Positions 1-8,845 are shown, numbered from the stretch's first letter. The stretch is 40,349 nucleotides of DNA from Candidatus Doudnabacteria bacterium RIFCSPHIGHO2_02_FULL_46_11 (GCA_001779955.1 MFES01000001.1:1-40349); one strand, 5' to 3'. Program-made: numbers and translations. Notes: generated from the letters alone by a model not told the origin.

Positions 1-495
1 AATAAGGCTTGAACCGAAGGCCAGGCCGATAAGGGCGTCAAGCTCGCCGGTCAGCCAGTAAAAAACAGAAACAGAAAGCAGGGCCATGGCCGCTACGGTC
101 AAGCCGGTAATTGAACCCGCTCGAAAAGCGGTGCCTAGCGCCGCCGACAGACCCGTTTTTGCCGCCTCGGCTGTTCTGACGTTTGCCCGCACGGCCACAG
201 CCATTCCTAGATATCCGGAAAGTGCGGAAGCAACTGCACCAAGAAGAAAACCCAAGCCGGTAATCCAATTAATAAAATAGCCCAGGAAAAAAAAGAGTAG
301 GGCGGCAATCACGGCCAAAACCTTGTACTGCTTAATCAGATAAGCATTGGCGCCGGTCTTAATTGCATTGGCAATATCCCTCATTCGGTCATTACCGGTC
401 GGAAGCTTGAGTAAATACCAAGTTAAAACTCCGCTAAAAGTTAAGGTAATGAGCCCGGCAAGGGTGGTATAAAGCAAAACTGAACTTTGAGTCAT
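1..495 (-). CDS. hppA: Membrane-bound proton/sodium-translocating pyrophosphatase, N-terminal part (partial)
   Basis: The gene runs off the left edge; the first 165 residues are visible, starting at the ATG whose complement is 493-495. The family hydrolyses pyrophosphate and pumps H+ or Na+ across the cytoplasmic membrane. The sequence shows an N-terminal membrane segment (about residues 7-25), the conserved block GNDRMRDIANAIKTGANAYL, a second hydrophobic stretch (about 52-90) and the block RANVRTAEAAKTGLSAAL typical of the family's N-terminal third. The residues that distinguish K+-dependent from K+-independent enzymes lie outside the window, so the subclass cannot be called. It is the last visible member of a minus-strand run; a GGTCAGACC-type hairpin repeat lies just upstream of its start. 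No Shine-Dalgarno site is evident. Family identity is secure. Confidence 0.93.
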   Translation of the reverse strand, partial: MTQSSVLLYTTLAGLITLTFSGVLTWYLLKLPTGNDRMRDIANAIKTGANAYLIKQYKVLAVIAALLFFFLGYFINWITGLGFLLGAVASALSGYLGMAVAVRANVRTAEAAKTGLSAALGTAFRAGSITGLTVAAMALLSVSVFYWLTGELDALIGLAFGSSLI

Positions 496-502
496 AGAAT
501 TC

Positions 503-539
503 ACAGGTCAGACCTCGGTCAGATAGAGGTCTGACCTGT
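503..539. repeat. Hairpin repeat R1, copy 1
   Basis: Inverted arms CAGGTCAGACCT (504-515) and AGGTCTGACCTG (527-538) flank an 11-base loop. The same arms with another 11-base loop recur at 11083-11117, just after sodA. Here it lies between the PEBP gene stop and the hppA start. It lacks a clean T-tract and may be a dispersed palindromic repeat rather than a simple terminator. Confidence 0.8.
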
Positions 540-621
540 CTGTAATAATTATAAAACTTAAAAAAGCCGTTTAGGCTTAGTTCATACTTAATACTACTAA
601 AAACCAGCGTCTTTGCAAAGT

Positions 622-1065
622 TTAACGCCTGCGGTCGTACCGGCCGATGAGCTCGGCCTCCTCTATAACGTGGTGCTCAATGGCCGACTGCAAGGTATCC
701 AAATCGGCGCCTTCAGGTATATCAAGCACCTTATCAAGGGCGTAAAGCTTAAAATAGTACCTGTGTTCGCGGTCGGGCGGGCACGGACCGCCATAACCTA
801 CCTCGTCAAAACCGGTCTGCCCTTCCCGCGCGCCCTCCGGCAGGGTGTCCTCATCTATGTCGGCGGTATCAGGCGAGATATTCCAAACCATCCAGTGCAA
901 AAAAGTGCCATTGGGCGCATCAGGGTCGTCCACAATTAAAGCCAAAGTTTTTGCGTTTTCGGGAACGCCAGAGATGCGTAGCGGAGGACTGACCTCGACA
1001 CCATCGCAAGTATATTTGGATGGAATAGTTCCGTTGTTTTCAAAAGCCGTACTTTCTAGTTTCAC
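622..1065 (-). CDS. YbhB/YbcL-type phosphatidylethanolamine-binding (Raf kinase inhibitor-like) protein
   Basis: A 147-residue protein, the usual length for the bacterial PEBP family, whose biochemical role is poorly defined. The hallmark blocks are visible: IPSKYTCDG near residue 16, SPPLRISGVPENAKTLALI (about 26-44), the DDPDAP motif followed by FLHWMVWNI (about 47-63), and GYGGPCPPDREHRYYFKLYALD (about 90-111), which carry the anion-binding pocket residues. It starts with GTG; no ATG gives the conserved N-terminus. No signal peptide is seen, so it is probably cytoplasmic. The next gene upstream on the same strand (Gmad2 protein) ends 24 bases before this start, so they may be cotranscribed. 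Confidence 0.93.
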   Translation of the reverse strand: MKLESTAFENNGTIPSKYTCDGVEVSPPLRISGVPENAKTLALIVDDPDAPNGTFLHWMVWNISPDTADIDEDTLPEGAREGQTGFDEVGYGGPCPPDREHRYYFKLYALDKVLDIPEGADLDTLQSAIEHHVIEEAELIGRYDRRR

Positions 1066-1089
1066 GAATTCTAGAATTAATTCTATAAT

Positions 1090-1539
1090 TTAAAATCGTA
1101 CGATTATTTTTACTTCATCATCATGCTCGGGCAGACCCGAGGCATTAGATTTTTCAAGAATCAAAATACCTTCGTCGGTATTACCGGGCTTGGTAAATTT
1201 CAGTTCGGCCTCAAAAGGTACGTATTCGCTGGTCATCCAATTACTTTTAGCCTCGGCATAACCAACCGCTAACTCGAGGCCGTCTTTATCGGTTAAACGG
1301 ATGGGAAAGGTCGCCTCAAAATACCAGTTGCCGCGTGCTAATCCGGAAATGATCAATGGACTTTCAACCCTCTCCCGAGGAAGCGGAGAGGTAACCATAA
1401 TCAAATCTTTATAAACCGCAGGCTCTGCGATCTCTTGCCAGTCGGGCGCGTATGCCGATTGCCAAAAAGAATAAATAGCGACGATGGCGACCAAAAGCAC
1501 CAGGCCTGCGCCAATAATTATTTCAGTTGTTCTAGACAT
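1090..1539 (-). CDS. Membrane-anchored Gmad2 immunoglobulin-like domain protein
   Basis: 149 residues. A single N-terminal membrane segment (about residues 7-27) is followed by an extracytoplasmic domain. From about residue 48 the pattern MVTSPLPRERVESPLIISG, then a WYFEATFPIRLTDKDG block, matches Gmad2, an Ig-like domain found in spore-germination and CPR envelope proteins. The end of the domain is EVKIIVRF. It is likely a surface or envelope protein anchored by its N-terminal helix; a ligand cannot be inferred. It lies between the DUF192 gene upstream (51-base gap) and the PEBP gene downstream on the same strand. Confidence 0.82.
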   Translation of the reverse strand: MSRTTEIIIGAGLVLLVAIVAIYSFWQSAYAPDWQEIAEPAVYKDLIMVTSPLPRERVESPLIISGLARGNWYFEATFPIRLTDKDGLELAVGYAEAKSNWMTSEYVPFEAELKFTKPGNTDEGILILEKSNASGLPEHDDEVKIIVRF

Positions 1540-1590
1540 AAGGAAAATTTACAGATAAAACCTCCGGCAGTCATTGTGTGAAAAACCAAT

Positions 1591-2079
1591 TTATTTTAAG
1601 AAAATTTTTAATTCATCAGAGGGCCGCAGGCTCTGGCCGATCTGCCATGCATTTTTTGCAACCAAACCCGCATTTACTTCCAGAGCGTAAACCGCCTTTT
1701 CCTTGGGATGAGAGCTTCTGGGGAAAGTCTCGGGTGTAACGTGCTCGACAATATCCACCACCTGCCAATTACCGTCGAGCCAAACAATGTCTATGGAAAA
1801 ATGCATGTCCTTCATCCAAAAAGAATAATACCCGGGGCTGTCATAAATAAAAAGCATACCCGTTTTTTCCGGGAAAGACTTGCGGCCGGAGAGTCCCTGA
1901 AATTTCTCCGTCTCCGTTTTGGCAAGCTCAATATCAAGCGCGACAGAGCCGAACAACAATCCCTGGCTGATAATCTCTTGGTCTTGACTCATATTCTTAT
2001 AATAACTAAAAGAAAAAAATAGCAAAAGTATAATTGTCAGACCGGCGATTGTTTTTATCTGTCTTATCTCAAACGCCAT
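1591..2079 (-). CDS. DUF192 family protein with N-terminal membrane anchor
   Basis: 162 residues. An N-terminal hydrophobic helix (about 10-26) is followed by the DUF192 domain: KFQGLSGRKSFPEKTGMLF, then FWMKDMHFSIDIVWLDG, and AVYALEVNAG near residue 130. The family is widespread, small, exported or anchored, and of unknown biochemical role; some relatives are fused to other envelope domains. The gene starts inside the 3' end of the upstream FAD-oxidase gene (11-base overlap), which indicates translational coupling and a shared transcript. Family call secure, function not. Confidence 0.87.
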   Translation of the reverse strand: MAFEIRQIKTIAGLTIILLLFFSFSYYKNMSQDQEIISQGLLFGSVALDIELAKTETEKFQGLSGRKSFPEKTGMLFIYDSPGYYSFWMKDMHFSIDIVWLDGNWQVVDIVEHVTPETFPRSSHPKEKAVYALEVNAGLVAKNAWQIGQSLRPSDELKIFLK

Positions 2080-3709
2080 GTTTCATGTGCTCTACGGCAA
2101 ACTTTTGGTCAGTATCCACTTTCTTGCCGGGATTGAAAATGTTCAGCGGGTCAAAAATTTTTTTAGTTTCCCGGAATATCTCATACATTTCCTCGCCAAA
2201 CATTTTCTTCAAATAAGGCCCTCGGATTATTCCGTCATTGTGCTCGGCGCTCATTGAACCGTGATACTCAAAAACCAAGTCATAAACTTTATCAGAGAGC
2301 TCGGCAATAATTCTTTTGGCATTCGGGTCAGACAAATCCATTAAGGGAATAATGTGGAAATTACCGTCGCCCACGTGCCCGGCAATCGTGTAAATCAAAC
2401 CTTTATATTCGTTAAGAATTTTTTCAAGCCTTGGCAAAAATTCGGGCAACGCCTCGGGCCGCACGATAATGTCATCTATGAAAGGAGCGGTCTGCTTATT
2501 CTTTATCTTCTGACGAAGAAGGTTGAAGCTTTCACGCCTGATTACACGGTATTTCTGGGCCTCGGCGGAATTTTTGGTAATACGAGTACGCAGGCCGAAT
2601 TTTTTAAGCGAGGCGGCCGCGGCGCGGGCGCGAAACAAGGCTTCCTCATCGGAATTAGCCGTAAATTCGGCAGTCAATACCAGTTTAGGAAGGCCGCCGA
2701 AAACAAGCATTTTAAATTCCGGCAAAAACTGTAGGCCCAGGGAAATGATGTTGCTCTTTAATCTTTTTACAAAGCCCGGTAAAAATTTCAAGGCCAGCAT
2801 AAGGGTATGGTCGTCATAGGACTCAAAAGTCTCGGGTTTAAAGCCTAAAACGTCGGTGGTTATGCTGCCAAGCTTTGTCAGGTCTTTATTTTTCAAAAAA
2901 ATTACCACCAAACGCGAATATTCGCGAGGGCGTATCAGGCGAAATTTCACCTGGGTAATTAGCCCTAGAGTTCCCTGGGAGCCGACAAACAATTGGGTCA
3001 AGTCGAATTTCTTTTTATCCCAAACATTCCAGAGGTAATAACCCGAAGAGTTTTTGGAAACATTGGGCCGGGCTCGCTGGATGGCATCGTAATTTTTCTC
3101 AATAAGGTCAAAAATCTTGCGATAAATTTCTCCCTCAAAATCCTGCTGACCCCGCTTGGCCTCAAGCTGCGCTCCGTCAAGCGGCTTGAAAATGTACTCA
3201 TTACCGTCAGCCAAAACCATACGCAGCTCGGCCACGTATCTCTCCGTTTTGCCATAAGAAAGAGTTTTTTCTCCGCCGGAATTGTTGGCGACCATACCAC
3301 CCACGCAACAGAGCTCGCGGGAAGCAGGGAAAGAGGGCATTAACAACCCCTTTTCTAGAGTCTTTTTTTCAAAATCACGATAAAAAACGCCGGGCTCGAC
3401 CGTGGCCTGATCATTACTAACCTCAATGACTCGATTAAAGTGCTTGGTAAAATCCAGAACAACAGCCTCCGTCAGCGGACCGCCGCTCATGTCCGAACCG
3501 CCGCCGCGAGCTGACAGGGATAGCTCGGGATACTGCGCTTTATTTTGGCTGACCCAATTAACCACTGCCTGTATATCGTGCACATTTTTCGGCGACACGA
3601 CAATTTTTGGCATTTCTTCAAAAAGGCTGGCGTCGCGGCTGAATTTTTTTAAGGTTTCACTGTCGGTGTATGCTTCACCGTCAATTATTTTTTTTATTTG
3701 TTCGTACAT
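2069..3709 (-). CDS. FAD-linked oxidase, GlcD/D-lactate dehydrogenase-like
   Basis: 546 residues, with the two-domain layout of the VAO/PCMH flavoprotein family. The N-terminal FAD domain shows SLSARGGGSDMSGGPLTEAV (about 62-81), TVEPGVFYRDFE and CCVGGMVANNSGGEKTLSYG (about 133-152). The C-terminal FAD-oxidase domain shows AGHVGDGNFHIIP (about 442-454), SAEHNDGIIRGPYLKKMFG and the terminal FDPLNIFNPGKK. Relatives oxidise D-lactate, glycolate or other 2-hydroxyacids and pass electrons to quinone or another carrier; the substrate cannot be read from sequence. No [4Fe-4S] cysteine motif is present, unlike the long DLD forms. It overlaps the DUF192 gene downstream and follows pepA on the same strand. 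Confidence 0.9.
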   Translation of the reverse strand: MYEQIKKIIDGEAYTDSETLKKFSRDASLFEEMPKIVVSPKNVHDIQAVVNWVSQNKAQYPELSLSARGGGSDMSGGPLTEAVVLDFTKHFNRVIEVSNDQATVEPGVFYRDFEKKTLEKGLLMPSFPASRELCCVGGMVANNSGGEKTLSYGKTERYVAELRMVLADGNEYIFKPLDGAQLEAKRGQQDFEGEIYRKIFDLIEKNYDAIQRARPNVSKNSSGYYLWNVWDKKKFDLTQLFVGSQGTLGLITQVKFRLIRPREYSRLVVIFLKNKDLTKLGSITTDVLGFKPETFESYDDHTLMLALKFLPGFVKRLKSNIISLGLQFLPEFKMLVFGGLPKLVLTAEFTANSDEEALFRARAAAASLKKFGLRTRITKNSAEAQKYRVIRRESFNLLRQKIKNKQTAPFIDDIIVRPEALPEFLPRLEKILNEYKGLIYTIAGHVGDGNFHIIPLMDLSDPNAKRIIAELSDKVYDLVFEYHGSMSAEHNDGIIRGPYLKKMFGEEMYEIFRETKKIFDPLNIFNPGKKVDTDQKFAVEHMKHGV

Positions 3710-3741
3710 CCTATTTTAGTAAGTAGCTAGTAGTAAGTAGT

Positions 3742-5124
3742 TTAGTAGGTTTCAAGCAAGCGAATGAGCAGGCGAACCGGCGCCCCGGCTGCGCCTCGGG
3801 CAAGAAAATCGCCGTCAGCGGCCGTCATGCGTGGCGCAATATCGATGTGCGCAAAGAGAGGAAAATCTTTGGCCCACTGATAAAGGAATATAGCTCCGTG
3901 AGTGGCTCCGCCGTATTTGGTTTTGCCGATGTTTGCCCAATCGCCAAAAGTACCGCGGATTTCGTCTTCATACTCATCCCAAAGTGGCAGGGGCCAAACA
4001 TAATCTCCGGTTTCTTCGCCGAGCTCGCGCAAGGTTTTTTCCAAGGCCTCGTCTTTGGTGAATATCGCGCTGGCCCGGGTACCGAGAGCCACCATGGCGG
4101 CGCCGGTCAGTGTTGCCACGTCTATCACCAGGCGGGGATTATATTTTTTCGCATAAGTCAGCGCATCTGCTAAAACCATGCGCCCCTCGGCGTCCGTATT
4201 TAAAACCTCGATAGTTTTTCCTGACATCGTTCTTACTACGTCGCCGGGACGGTAGCTTCCGCCTGAAACCATGTTTTCGGCAGCCGGAACTAGGCCAACG
4301 ATATTTTTATTTATTCCCAAACGCGCGGCCAAAGCAAGGGCATGAATCACGGCCGCACCGCCCGACATGTCCAAATGCATATCACCGATATGCTCGCTGG
4401 GTTTTATGTTTATCCCGCCGGTATCAAAGGTAATGCCCTTGCCGACCAGAACGATGGGACGCTCTGTTCCACTATTTAAATATTCCAGAACTATAAACTG
4501 GGGTTCGGCGCCTGAACCCTGGCCCACGCTAAGCAAACCGCCCATCTTAAGGCCCTTTATTTCCTTTAGTCCTAAAATTTTAACCTTGACTTTTGTGCCG
4601 CGCATCGCGTTTTTGGCGGCTTGAGCCAAAAGTTTTGGCGTCATGTCGCTACCCGGGGTATTCGACAAATCACGCGTTTTATTGACTTCCGCGCCTATAA
4701 TTATGCCGTTTTCCAATTCCTGACGAACGCTCTGGGCGAGATTTCCGACAATAACCACTTTTTGCACAAAATTCCAGCCTTCCTTCGGTTGAGTTTTGAA
4801 AGCAATAAATTCGTAATTTGCCATTTCGAAATTCACGGCCAGAGTGCGGGCCAAATGCTCCTGGGAAACTTCAGAATTGGAAATGAACAAAACCTCGCTA
4901 AAATCCAAAGCGATTTTCTTAAACCGATTTGCTTTGGCCTGCATCAAGATGCGGCGAAAAACGTAGGGCAGTTTGCGCCTGGTAATTTTTTTCCTATCGC
5001 CCAGCCCAAAATTTAAAATTTTGCGGTTGCGAACCACTTCAAGCCAGGTAGTCCGCCCATTATGGAGTCGAATAACGGCTAAATCAAGGCTTTTAGGCAG
5101 CTTTTTTGAAAATTTAAATTCCAT
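3742..5124 (-). CDS. pepA: Leucyl aminopeptidase (M17 family)
   Basis: 460 residues. This cytoplasmic enzyme releases N-terminal amino acids from peptides using two divalent metal ions. The catalytic C-terminal domain carries GKGITFDTGGINIKPSEHIG, DMHLDMSGGAAV and NTDAEGRMVLADALTYA, with metal-binding K, D and E residues in the expected motifs and the basic R of the active-site loop. The N-terminal ~150 residues are a divergent macro-like domain. The C-terminus is slightly short but complete. A TATAAG box (5133-5138 on the complement) lies 8 bases before the ATG with no Shine-Dalgarno site, suggesting a leaderless or near-leaderless transcript. The FAD-oxidase gene follows after 32 bases. Confidence 0.96.
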   Translation of the reverse strand: MEFKFSKKLPKSLDLAVIRLHNGRTTWLEVVRNRKILNFGLGDRKKITRRKLPYVFRRILMQAKANRFKKIALDFSEVLFISNSEVSQEHLARTLAVNFEMANYEFIAFKTQPKEGWNFVQKVVIVGNLAQSVRQELENGIIIGAEVNKTRDLSNTPGSDMTPKLLAQAAKNAMRGTKVKVKILGLKEIKGLKMGGLLSVGQGSGAEPQFIVLEYLNSGTERPIVLVGKGITFDTGGINIKPSEHIGDMHLDMSGGAAVIHALALAARLGINKNIVGLVPAAENMVSGGSYRPGDVVRTMSGKTIEVLNTDAEGRMVLADALTYAKKYNPRLVIDVATLTGAAMVALGTRASAIFTKDEALEKTLRELGEETGDYVWPLPLWDEYEDEIRGTFGDWANIGKTKYGGATHGAIFLYQWAKDFPLFAHIDIAPRMTAADGDFLARGAAGAPVRLLIRLLETY

Positions 5125-5209
5125 AGTACAGGCTTATACTAACAGATTCTCTAGCTTCGCAAAAACGCCGCTTAATAACGACCCCGCAAGTCGTTAGTAG
5201 ATAGGTTGC

Positions 5210-5950
5210 CTAATTTCGCAAAAACCGCTCAATTTCTCTGGCTAGAGTCGGCCGGGTGGTGAAGGATATACCTAAATGCCCGCCGCGCTTGTAGGTCTTT
5301 AGCTTGCAACCCAATTTCTTTGAAAAGGCAATTACTGACTTATACGAAACCGATTCATCGTCCTTGGCGTGAATTAAAAAAATCTTTTTGGGGTCAAGCT
5401 CCTTAAGATGATTAACAGGATTGTAAAATTTTCCTGCCTTTAATTTGTTCCAATCTTTCATACTAAATCGATAGACCAATCCAAAACCAAGGCGAATGAA
5501 CAAGCCCAAAAAACCGAGGGGTTCGGCCCGGAGCGGCACTCGCCAATCTACAACTGGCGATATGCCAACTACCTTACTGACCCGTGCGTCGCGCGACGCT
5601 AAAATTGCAGCAGGTCCGCCAAAACTACTGCCAAAAATGTAAATCCTTTGCGGTTTAACTATAAAGGTCTTGCTATACCAAAAATCCTTGAACGGTTTAG
5701 ACAAAGCATTAAGAACGTCTAAAATATCCTTTTCCGGCGAATCTTTCAAAAACCTGCCTCCGCTCTCCCAGGAACCCCTGTATCGCGGCAGAAAAACCCA
5801 ATAACCTTGAGCCGCCCAAAATTGCAGCAGTTCCTTCATGCGCGGCGCCGAGGGCATGCCCATAGCAAAAATAATGACTTTGTTTGAAGGCCTGCCCGGC
5901 GGCAAAAACTCGCAGATTATATCCTTGGCAAAACGAGTGCGTAAAATCAT
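5210..5950 (-). CDS. Alpha/beta hydrolase (prolyl oligopeptidase/dienelactone hydrolase-like)
   Basis: 246 residues. The fold is indicated by the order of strands and motifs: a lid region with LPRYRGSWESGGRF (about 53-66), the nucleophile elbow GSSFGGPAAIL (about 111-121, Ser113), a likely acid in LIHAKDDESVSY (about 192-203), and a C-terminal GGHLG carrying the probable catalytic His (about 224-228). The order and spacing fit S9-type peptidase or esterase domains. The substrate is unknown. Its ATG overlaps the stop of the upstream MFS gene (ATGA), so the two are translationally coupled, and the pair may process and move the same compound. No signal peptide is seen. Confidence 0.85.
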   Translation of the reverse strand: MILRTRFAKDIICEFLPPGRPSNKVIIFAMGMPSAPRMKELLQFWAAQGYWVFLPRYRGSWESGGRFLKDSPEKDILDVLNALSKPFKDFWYSKTFIVKPQRIYIFGSSFGGPAAILASRDARVSKVVGISPVVDWRVPLRAEPLGFLGLFIRLGFGLVYRFSMKDWNKLKAGKFYNPVNHLKELDPKKIFLIHAKDDESVSYKSVIAFSKKLGCKLKTYKRGGHLGISFTTRPTLAREIERFLRN

Positions 5951-7131
5951 GTTTTAGAAAAAAGTTTAGTTTTAAAAAGGCCGCGCCCGGCAAACAAAAC
6001 AGAGGCGGCAAGAATGATTGAGTAGAACAGGAACAATACCTCCAGACTCCATAGTTTAAGAATAACAGCGCTTACGATAAAACTCAACAGCGAGCCAATT
6101 TTTGAAATTGAGTAATAACCGGTCAATACGTCAGTTTCCATATTCTCGCGCTCGCCAATTTCAGACATCAAGCTAACCGCCGATACGCCCCAAATGGCCG
6201 TGCCAAAACCGGTAACAACCAAAGCGACAAGCAAATATGAAAAATCTGGGCTTTTGGAAATAAGAAATATCCCGATAGCGGCCAAAATAAGTCCGGTTAA
6301 GCTTAAAAGCGGTCTGCCATATTTGTCCGCCAGACCGCCAAAATAAGGCAGTAGCAAATGAGGAAGTCCGAAAGCAAAAACGGCCAGACCAATGTAACCG
6401 ACGGGTAAGCCAAGCGTATCTACTACAAAAAGTGGCACGAATAAATCAAGTTTGACTATTGTGGCGTGGGCGGCCACGCCCAGAACGCCAAGGGCGCGCA
6501 ACTGTCTAACCGACCAGTATTTTTTAAGCTCTGCCGCCCAACTCTGCAAGGAAATATCGGGAAAGGCCGGCACAACCGGCGCATGCTGGCTACGTCTGGT
6601 AAAAACATAAAAGGCAAGCAATAAATTAATAAGGACGGAAATTATGAAAGGCGTAACGATATTAAACTCTTCGGCAAGTTTGGTGCCGACCAAGGGACCG
6701 AGCAAGTTTCCTAGCCAAATAAAGCTTAAAAGCCAGCCTGTTTTTTTGCCTCTCTCATTTTCAGAAATACTATCCTCAACCTTTGAGAGCAAAAGCATGG
6801 CGCAAAACGCCCCCGCAACAGCATCGAGGAACCTGGCCCCAACTATCATTAGCCAGTTTACGTGCCAAATATAAAAAACAAGCGACAAAGCAGCCGCCGC
6901 AAAGCCAATGGCCATCACCCTGTTCCGGCCTATTTTTTGGGCCAACAATGCCGCCACAGGTCCCATAATTACACCGCCTAAAGCAAAAGCGGCGGACATC
7001 AGGGATATTTGCCATTTATCAAAACCTATTCGTTCAAGATACGGCCCGAGCAGTGGATGGGCCAAAAAAGTGGCAAAAGCAAAGAGGATACTTAGGCCGG
7101 TAAATCTTTTGAAGGCGTAACGGTCAATCAT
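5947..7131 (-). CDS. Major facilitator superfamily transporter
   Basis: 394 residues with about 12 hydrophobic segments, in two halves around a cytoplasmic loop near residue 190. Typical loop motifs appear: GPVAALLAQKIGRNRVMAIG between helices 2 and 3, and GGLADKYGRPLLSLTG in the matching place of the second half. It resembles the drug/sugar exporter branch; no substrate can be assigned. It is divergent from metK with only 50 bases between the starts, and coupled to the hydrolase gene downstream by a 4-base overlap. An extended -10 (TGTTATAAT on the minus strand) lies within the shared promoter region. Confidence 0.92.
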   Translation of the reverse strand: MIDRYAFKRFTGLSILFAFATFLAHPLLGPYLERIGFDKWQISLMSAAFALGGVIMGPVAALLAQKIGRNRVMAIGFAAAALSLVFYIWHVNWLMIVGARFLDAVAGAFCAMLLLSKVEDSISENERGKKTGWLLSFIWLGNLLGPLVGTKLAEEFNIVTPFIISVLINLLLAFYVFTRRSQHAPVVPAFPDISLQSWAAELKKYWSVRQLRALGVLGVAAHATIVKLDLFVPLFVVDTLGLPVGYIGLAVFAFGLPHLLLPYFGGLADKYGRPLLSLTGLILAAIGIFLISKSPDFSYLLVALVVTGFGTAIWGVSAVSLMSEIGERENMETDVLTGYYSISKIGSLLSFIVSAVILKLWSLEVLFLFYSIILAASVLFAGRGLFKTKLFSKT

Positions 7132-7181
7132 TAATTTGCCGCTGTCGATAAATTTTAAAACATGCCATAATTATAACAATT
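7132..7181. promoter_or_regulatory. Divergent MFS/metK promoter region
   Basis: The 50 bases between the MFS and metK starts contain the overlapping AT-rich core CATAATTATAAC (7166-7177). On the minus strand it reads as the extended -10 TGTTATAAT; on the plus strand as CATAAT or TATAAC only a few bases before the metK ATG. No good -35 or Shine-Dalgarno site is seen for metK. Confidence 0.5.
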
Positions 7182-8141
7182 ATGATAAAAACTGCCGAAT
7201 TCGTTTCGCCCAAGCATCCGGATAAGACGTGTGACTACATTGCCGATACTATTCTCGATGCTTTTTTAAAAAAAGATCGCCAGAGCCGCGTGGCGGTTGA
7301 AGTCATGGGCGGCCACGGTTTGATAACGGTCAACGGCGAAGTTACCAGCAGGGCTCGATTCAAACTGGAACCGATTGTCAAAAAAATTGTCGGCGCCAAA
7401 TACCGGGTAATCGTCAGGCTGGCCCATCAGAGCCCCGAGATTGCCAAAGGTGTGGACACCGGCGGCGCCGGAGACCAGGGCATAATGGAGGGCTACGCTA
7501 CCAGCGAATCGGCGAACTTTATGCCGCTAGAATACAATTTGGCGCGCTATATTTGCCAGAGAATTTTTAAAAAACATCCCCACGACGGCAAAGTCCAGGT
7601 TACCATTGAAGGCAACCCGCCTGCGGGCAGGACGGGCAGGGTTTTAACGGTTGTGGCAAGCTTTCAGAGCACAAAAACGCCGGAACTCTTGAAGCTGGTT
7701 AAATCAATAATTAAGGCCGATGAATATCTCATAAATCCGGCGGGCGAGTGGCACATGGGCGGATTTGACGCCGACTCAGGACTTTCCGGCCGCAAGCTTG
7801 TGGTTGATAATTATGGTCCGGAAATTTCCATAGGTGGCGGGTCGTTTTCCGGAAAGGATTATACTAAAGTTGATCGAAGCGGTGCTTATATGGCCAGAAA
7901 AATCGCGGTTGATTATTTGCGCAAATTTAGGGCCAAAGAAGTAAAAATAAAATTAGCCTATGCCATAGGCAAAAAGGATCCGGTCATGGCCGAAGCAGTT
8001 ATTGACGGCAGGCGAATGCCGGTTGAAGGCTATGATCTATCGCCAACCGGCATTAGAGAACTTTTAAAATTGGATAAGGCGCAATTTGTTAAAACCTCGC
8101 AATGGGGACATTTTGGCAATGATTTTTTGTGGGACAAGTAG
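7182..8141 (+). CDS. metK: S-adenosylmethionine synthetase, shortened form
   Basis: 319 residues against about 380-400 in typical bacteria. It makes SAM from ATP and methionine. Recognisable motifs in order: FVSPKHPDKTCDYIADTILD (substrate-site His in HPDK, about 8-27), VNGEVTS, GDQGIMEGYA (about 99-108), MPLEYNLAR, and the P-loop-like block GGFDADSGLSGRKLVVDNYG followed by GGGSFSGKDYTKVDRSGAYMAR (about 190-232). The shortening is spread over loops and the ends rather than one deletion, and the catalytic lysines and aspartates appear kept. The start has no Shine-Dalgarno site. The gene ends at a strong bidirectional terminator shared with the facing gene. Confidence 0.93.
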   Translation: MIKTAEFVSPKHPDKTCDYIADTILDAFLKKDRQSRVAVEVMGGHGLITVNGEVTSRARFKLEPIVKKIVGAKYRVIVRLAHQSPEIAKGVDTGGAGDQGIMEGYATSESANFMPLEYNLARYICQRIFKKHPHDGKVQVTIEGNPPAGRTGRVLTVVASFQSTKTPELLKLVKSIIKADEYLINPAGEWHMGGFDADSGLSGRKLVVDNYGPEISIGGGSFSGKDYTKVDRSGAYMARKIAVDYLRKFRAKEVKIKLAYAIGKKDPVMAEAVIDGRRMPVEGYDLSPTGIRELLKLDKAQFVKTSQWGHFGNDFLWDK

Positions 8142-8170
8142 GTTACGGCGGATTGATTGATAAACCAAAA

Positions 8171-8216
8171 AAAGACGAACCCGCCGCAACGAGGCGGCGG
8201 GTTCTTGTCTTTTTCC
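8171..8216. terminator. Bidirectional intrinsic terminator between metK and the facing gene
   Basis: GAACCCGCCGC pairs with GCGGCGGGTTC around a short loop, with an A-tract on the left and a T-tract on the right, so it can end metK (plus) and the 8244-8792 gene (minus). Confidence 0.9.
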
Positions 8217-8243
8217 ATTGCCTGGGGAGGTGAGGCTCGCGAG

Positions 8244-8792
8244 CTAGAGCGTCAGTTGCTCGTAAACCTCATGTTGGAAGCGTGCGTCAGTCCAGCGGAC
8301 AACCGGGTCGGAACCGGTGAATGCGATCCTCACCAAACCCAACCGGTCGAAGTCTCGAAGAACACTGCCGCGGATGTGGGAGCGTTCCGACTGGCTGGCT
8401 ACCAGACAGACGAACTTCGGTTCGGAAAGCTCCAAGATCCCAGCCGCGCGGTATTTGCGCATAGCCAGGAGCAGCATCCGGCCAGTCTTATGGCCTGCCT
8501 CGCGCGCCACAGCGGTCGCCATGGCCTTGAGACCCTTGTCCGCGGGGTGGTACATACCCTCATCAGTCTTGTAGATCGCCCCCATCTCCAGCAGCTGCTC
8601 AAGGCAGCGGGGGAGATTAAGGTCAACTACAGCCTGATGATCGTGAACGCGCGCTTCAACTTGATGAAGGTTGAGACCGGGGCAGGCGCAGATCTCCGTG
8701 AGCACTGCGCGGTAGTTCCTCCCTTTCTTGCCGGCGATATTGCGCGCCAGCCGCGGGGGGTTGCGTACCGGATGGCCGAGTTGCGACTTCAT
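8244..8792 (-). CDS. Unrecognised GC-rich protein with two winged-helix-like stretches
   Basis: 182 residues from the ATG at 8792, chosen over an in-frame GTG at 8798 because AGAGGAG lies 7 bases upstream. I do not recognise the family. Residues about 30-90 read like a winged helix: LPRCLEQLLEMGAIYKTDEG, then YHPADKGLKAMATAV. A second helix-turn-wing-like stretch lies near residues 133-170 (RSHIRGSVLRDFDRLGLVRI). A DNA-binding regulator is possible but inferred. The gene is markedly richer in G+C than metK and cca on either side, has its own promoter (TTGCCA-17-TAGAAT) with a ~130-base leader and its own terminator. It is probably acquired. The antisense strand is also open here, a composition effect. 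Confidence 0.7.
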   Translation of the reverse strand: MKSQLGHPVRNPPRLARNIAGKKGRNYRAVLTEICACPGLNLHQVEARVHDHQAVVDLNLPRCLEQLLEMGAIYKTDEGMYHPADKGLKAMATAVAREAGHKTGRMLLLAMRKYRAAGILELSEPKFVCLVASQSERSHIRGSVLRDFDRLGLVRIAFTGSDPVVRWTDARFQHEVYEQLTL

Positions 8793-8845
8793 TACCACAC
8801 TCCTCTGTTCGCGATGGTTTTTTGTAGCGCCGCTGAAGCGTTACA

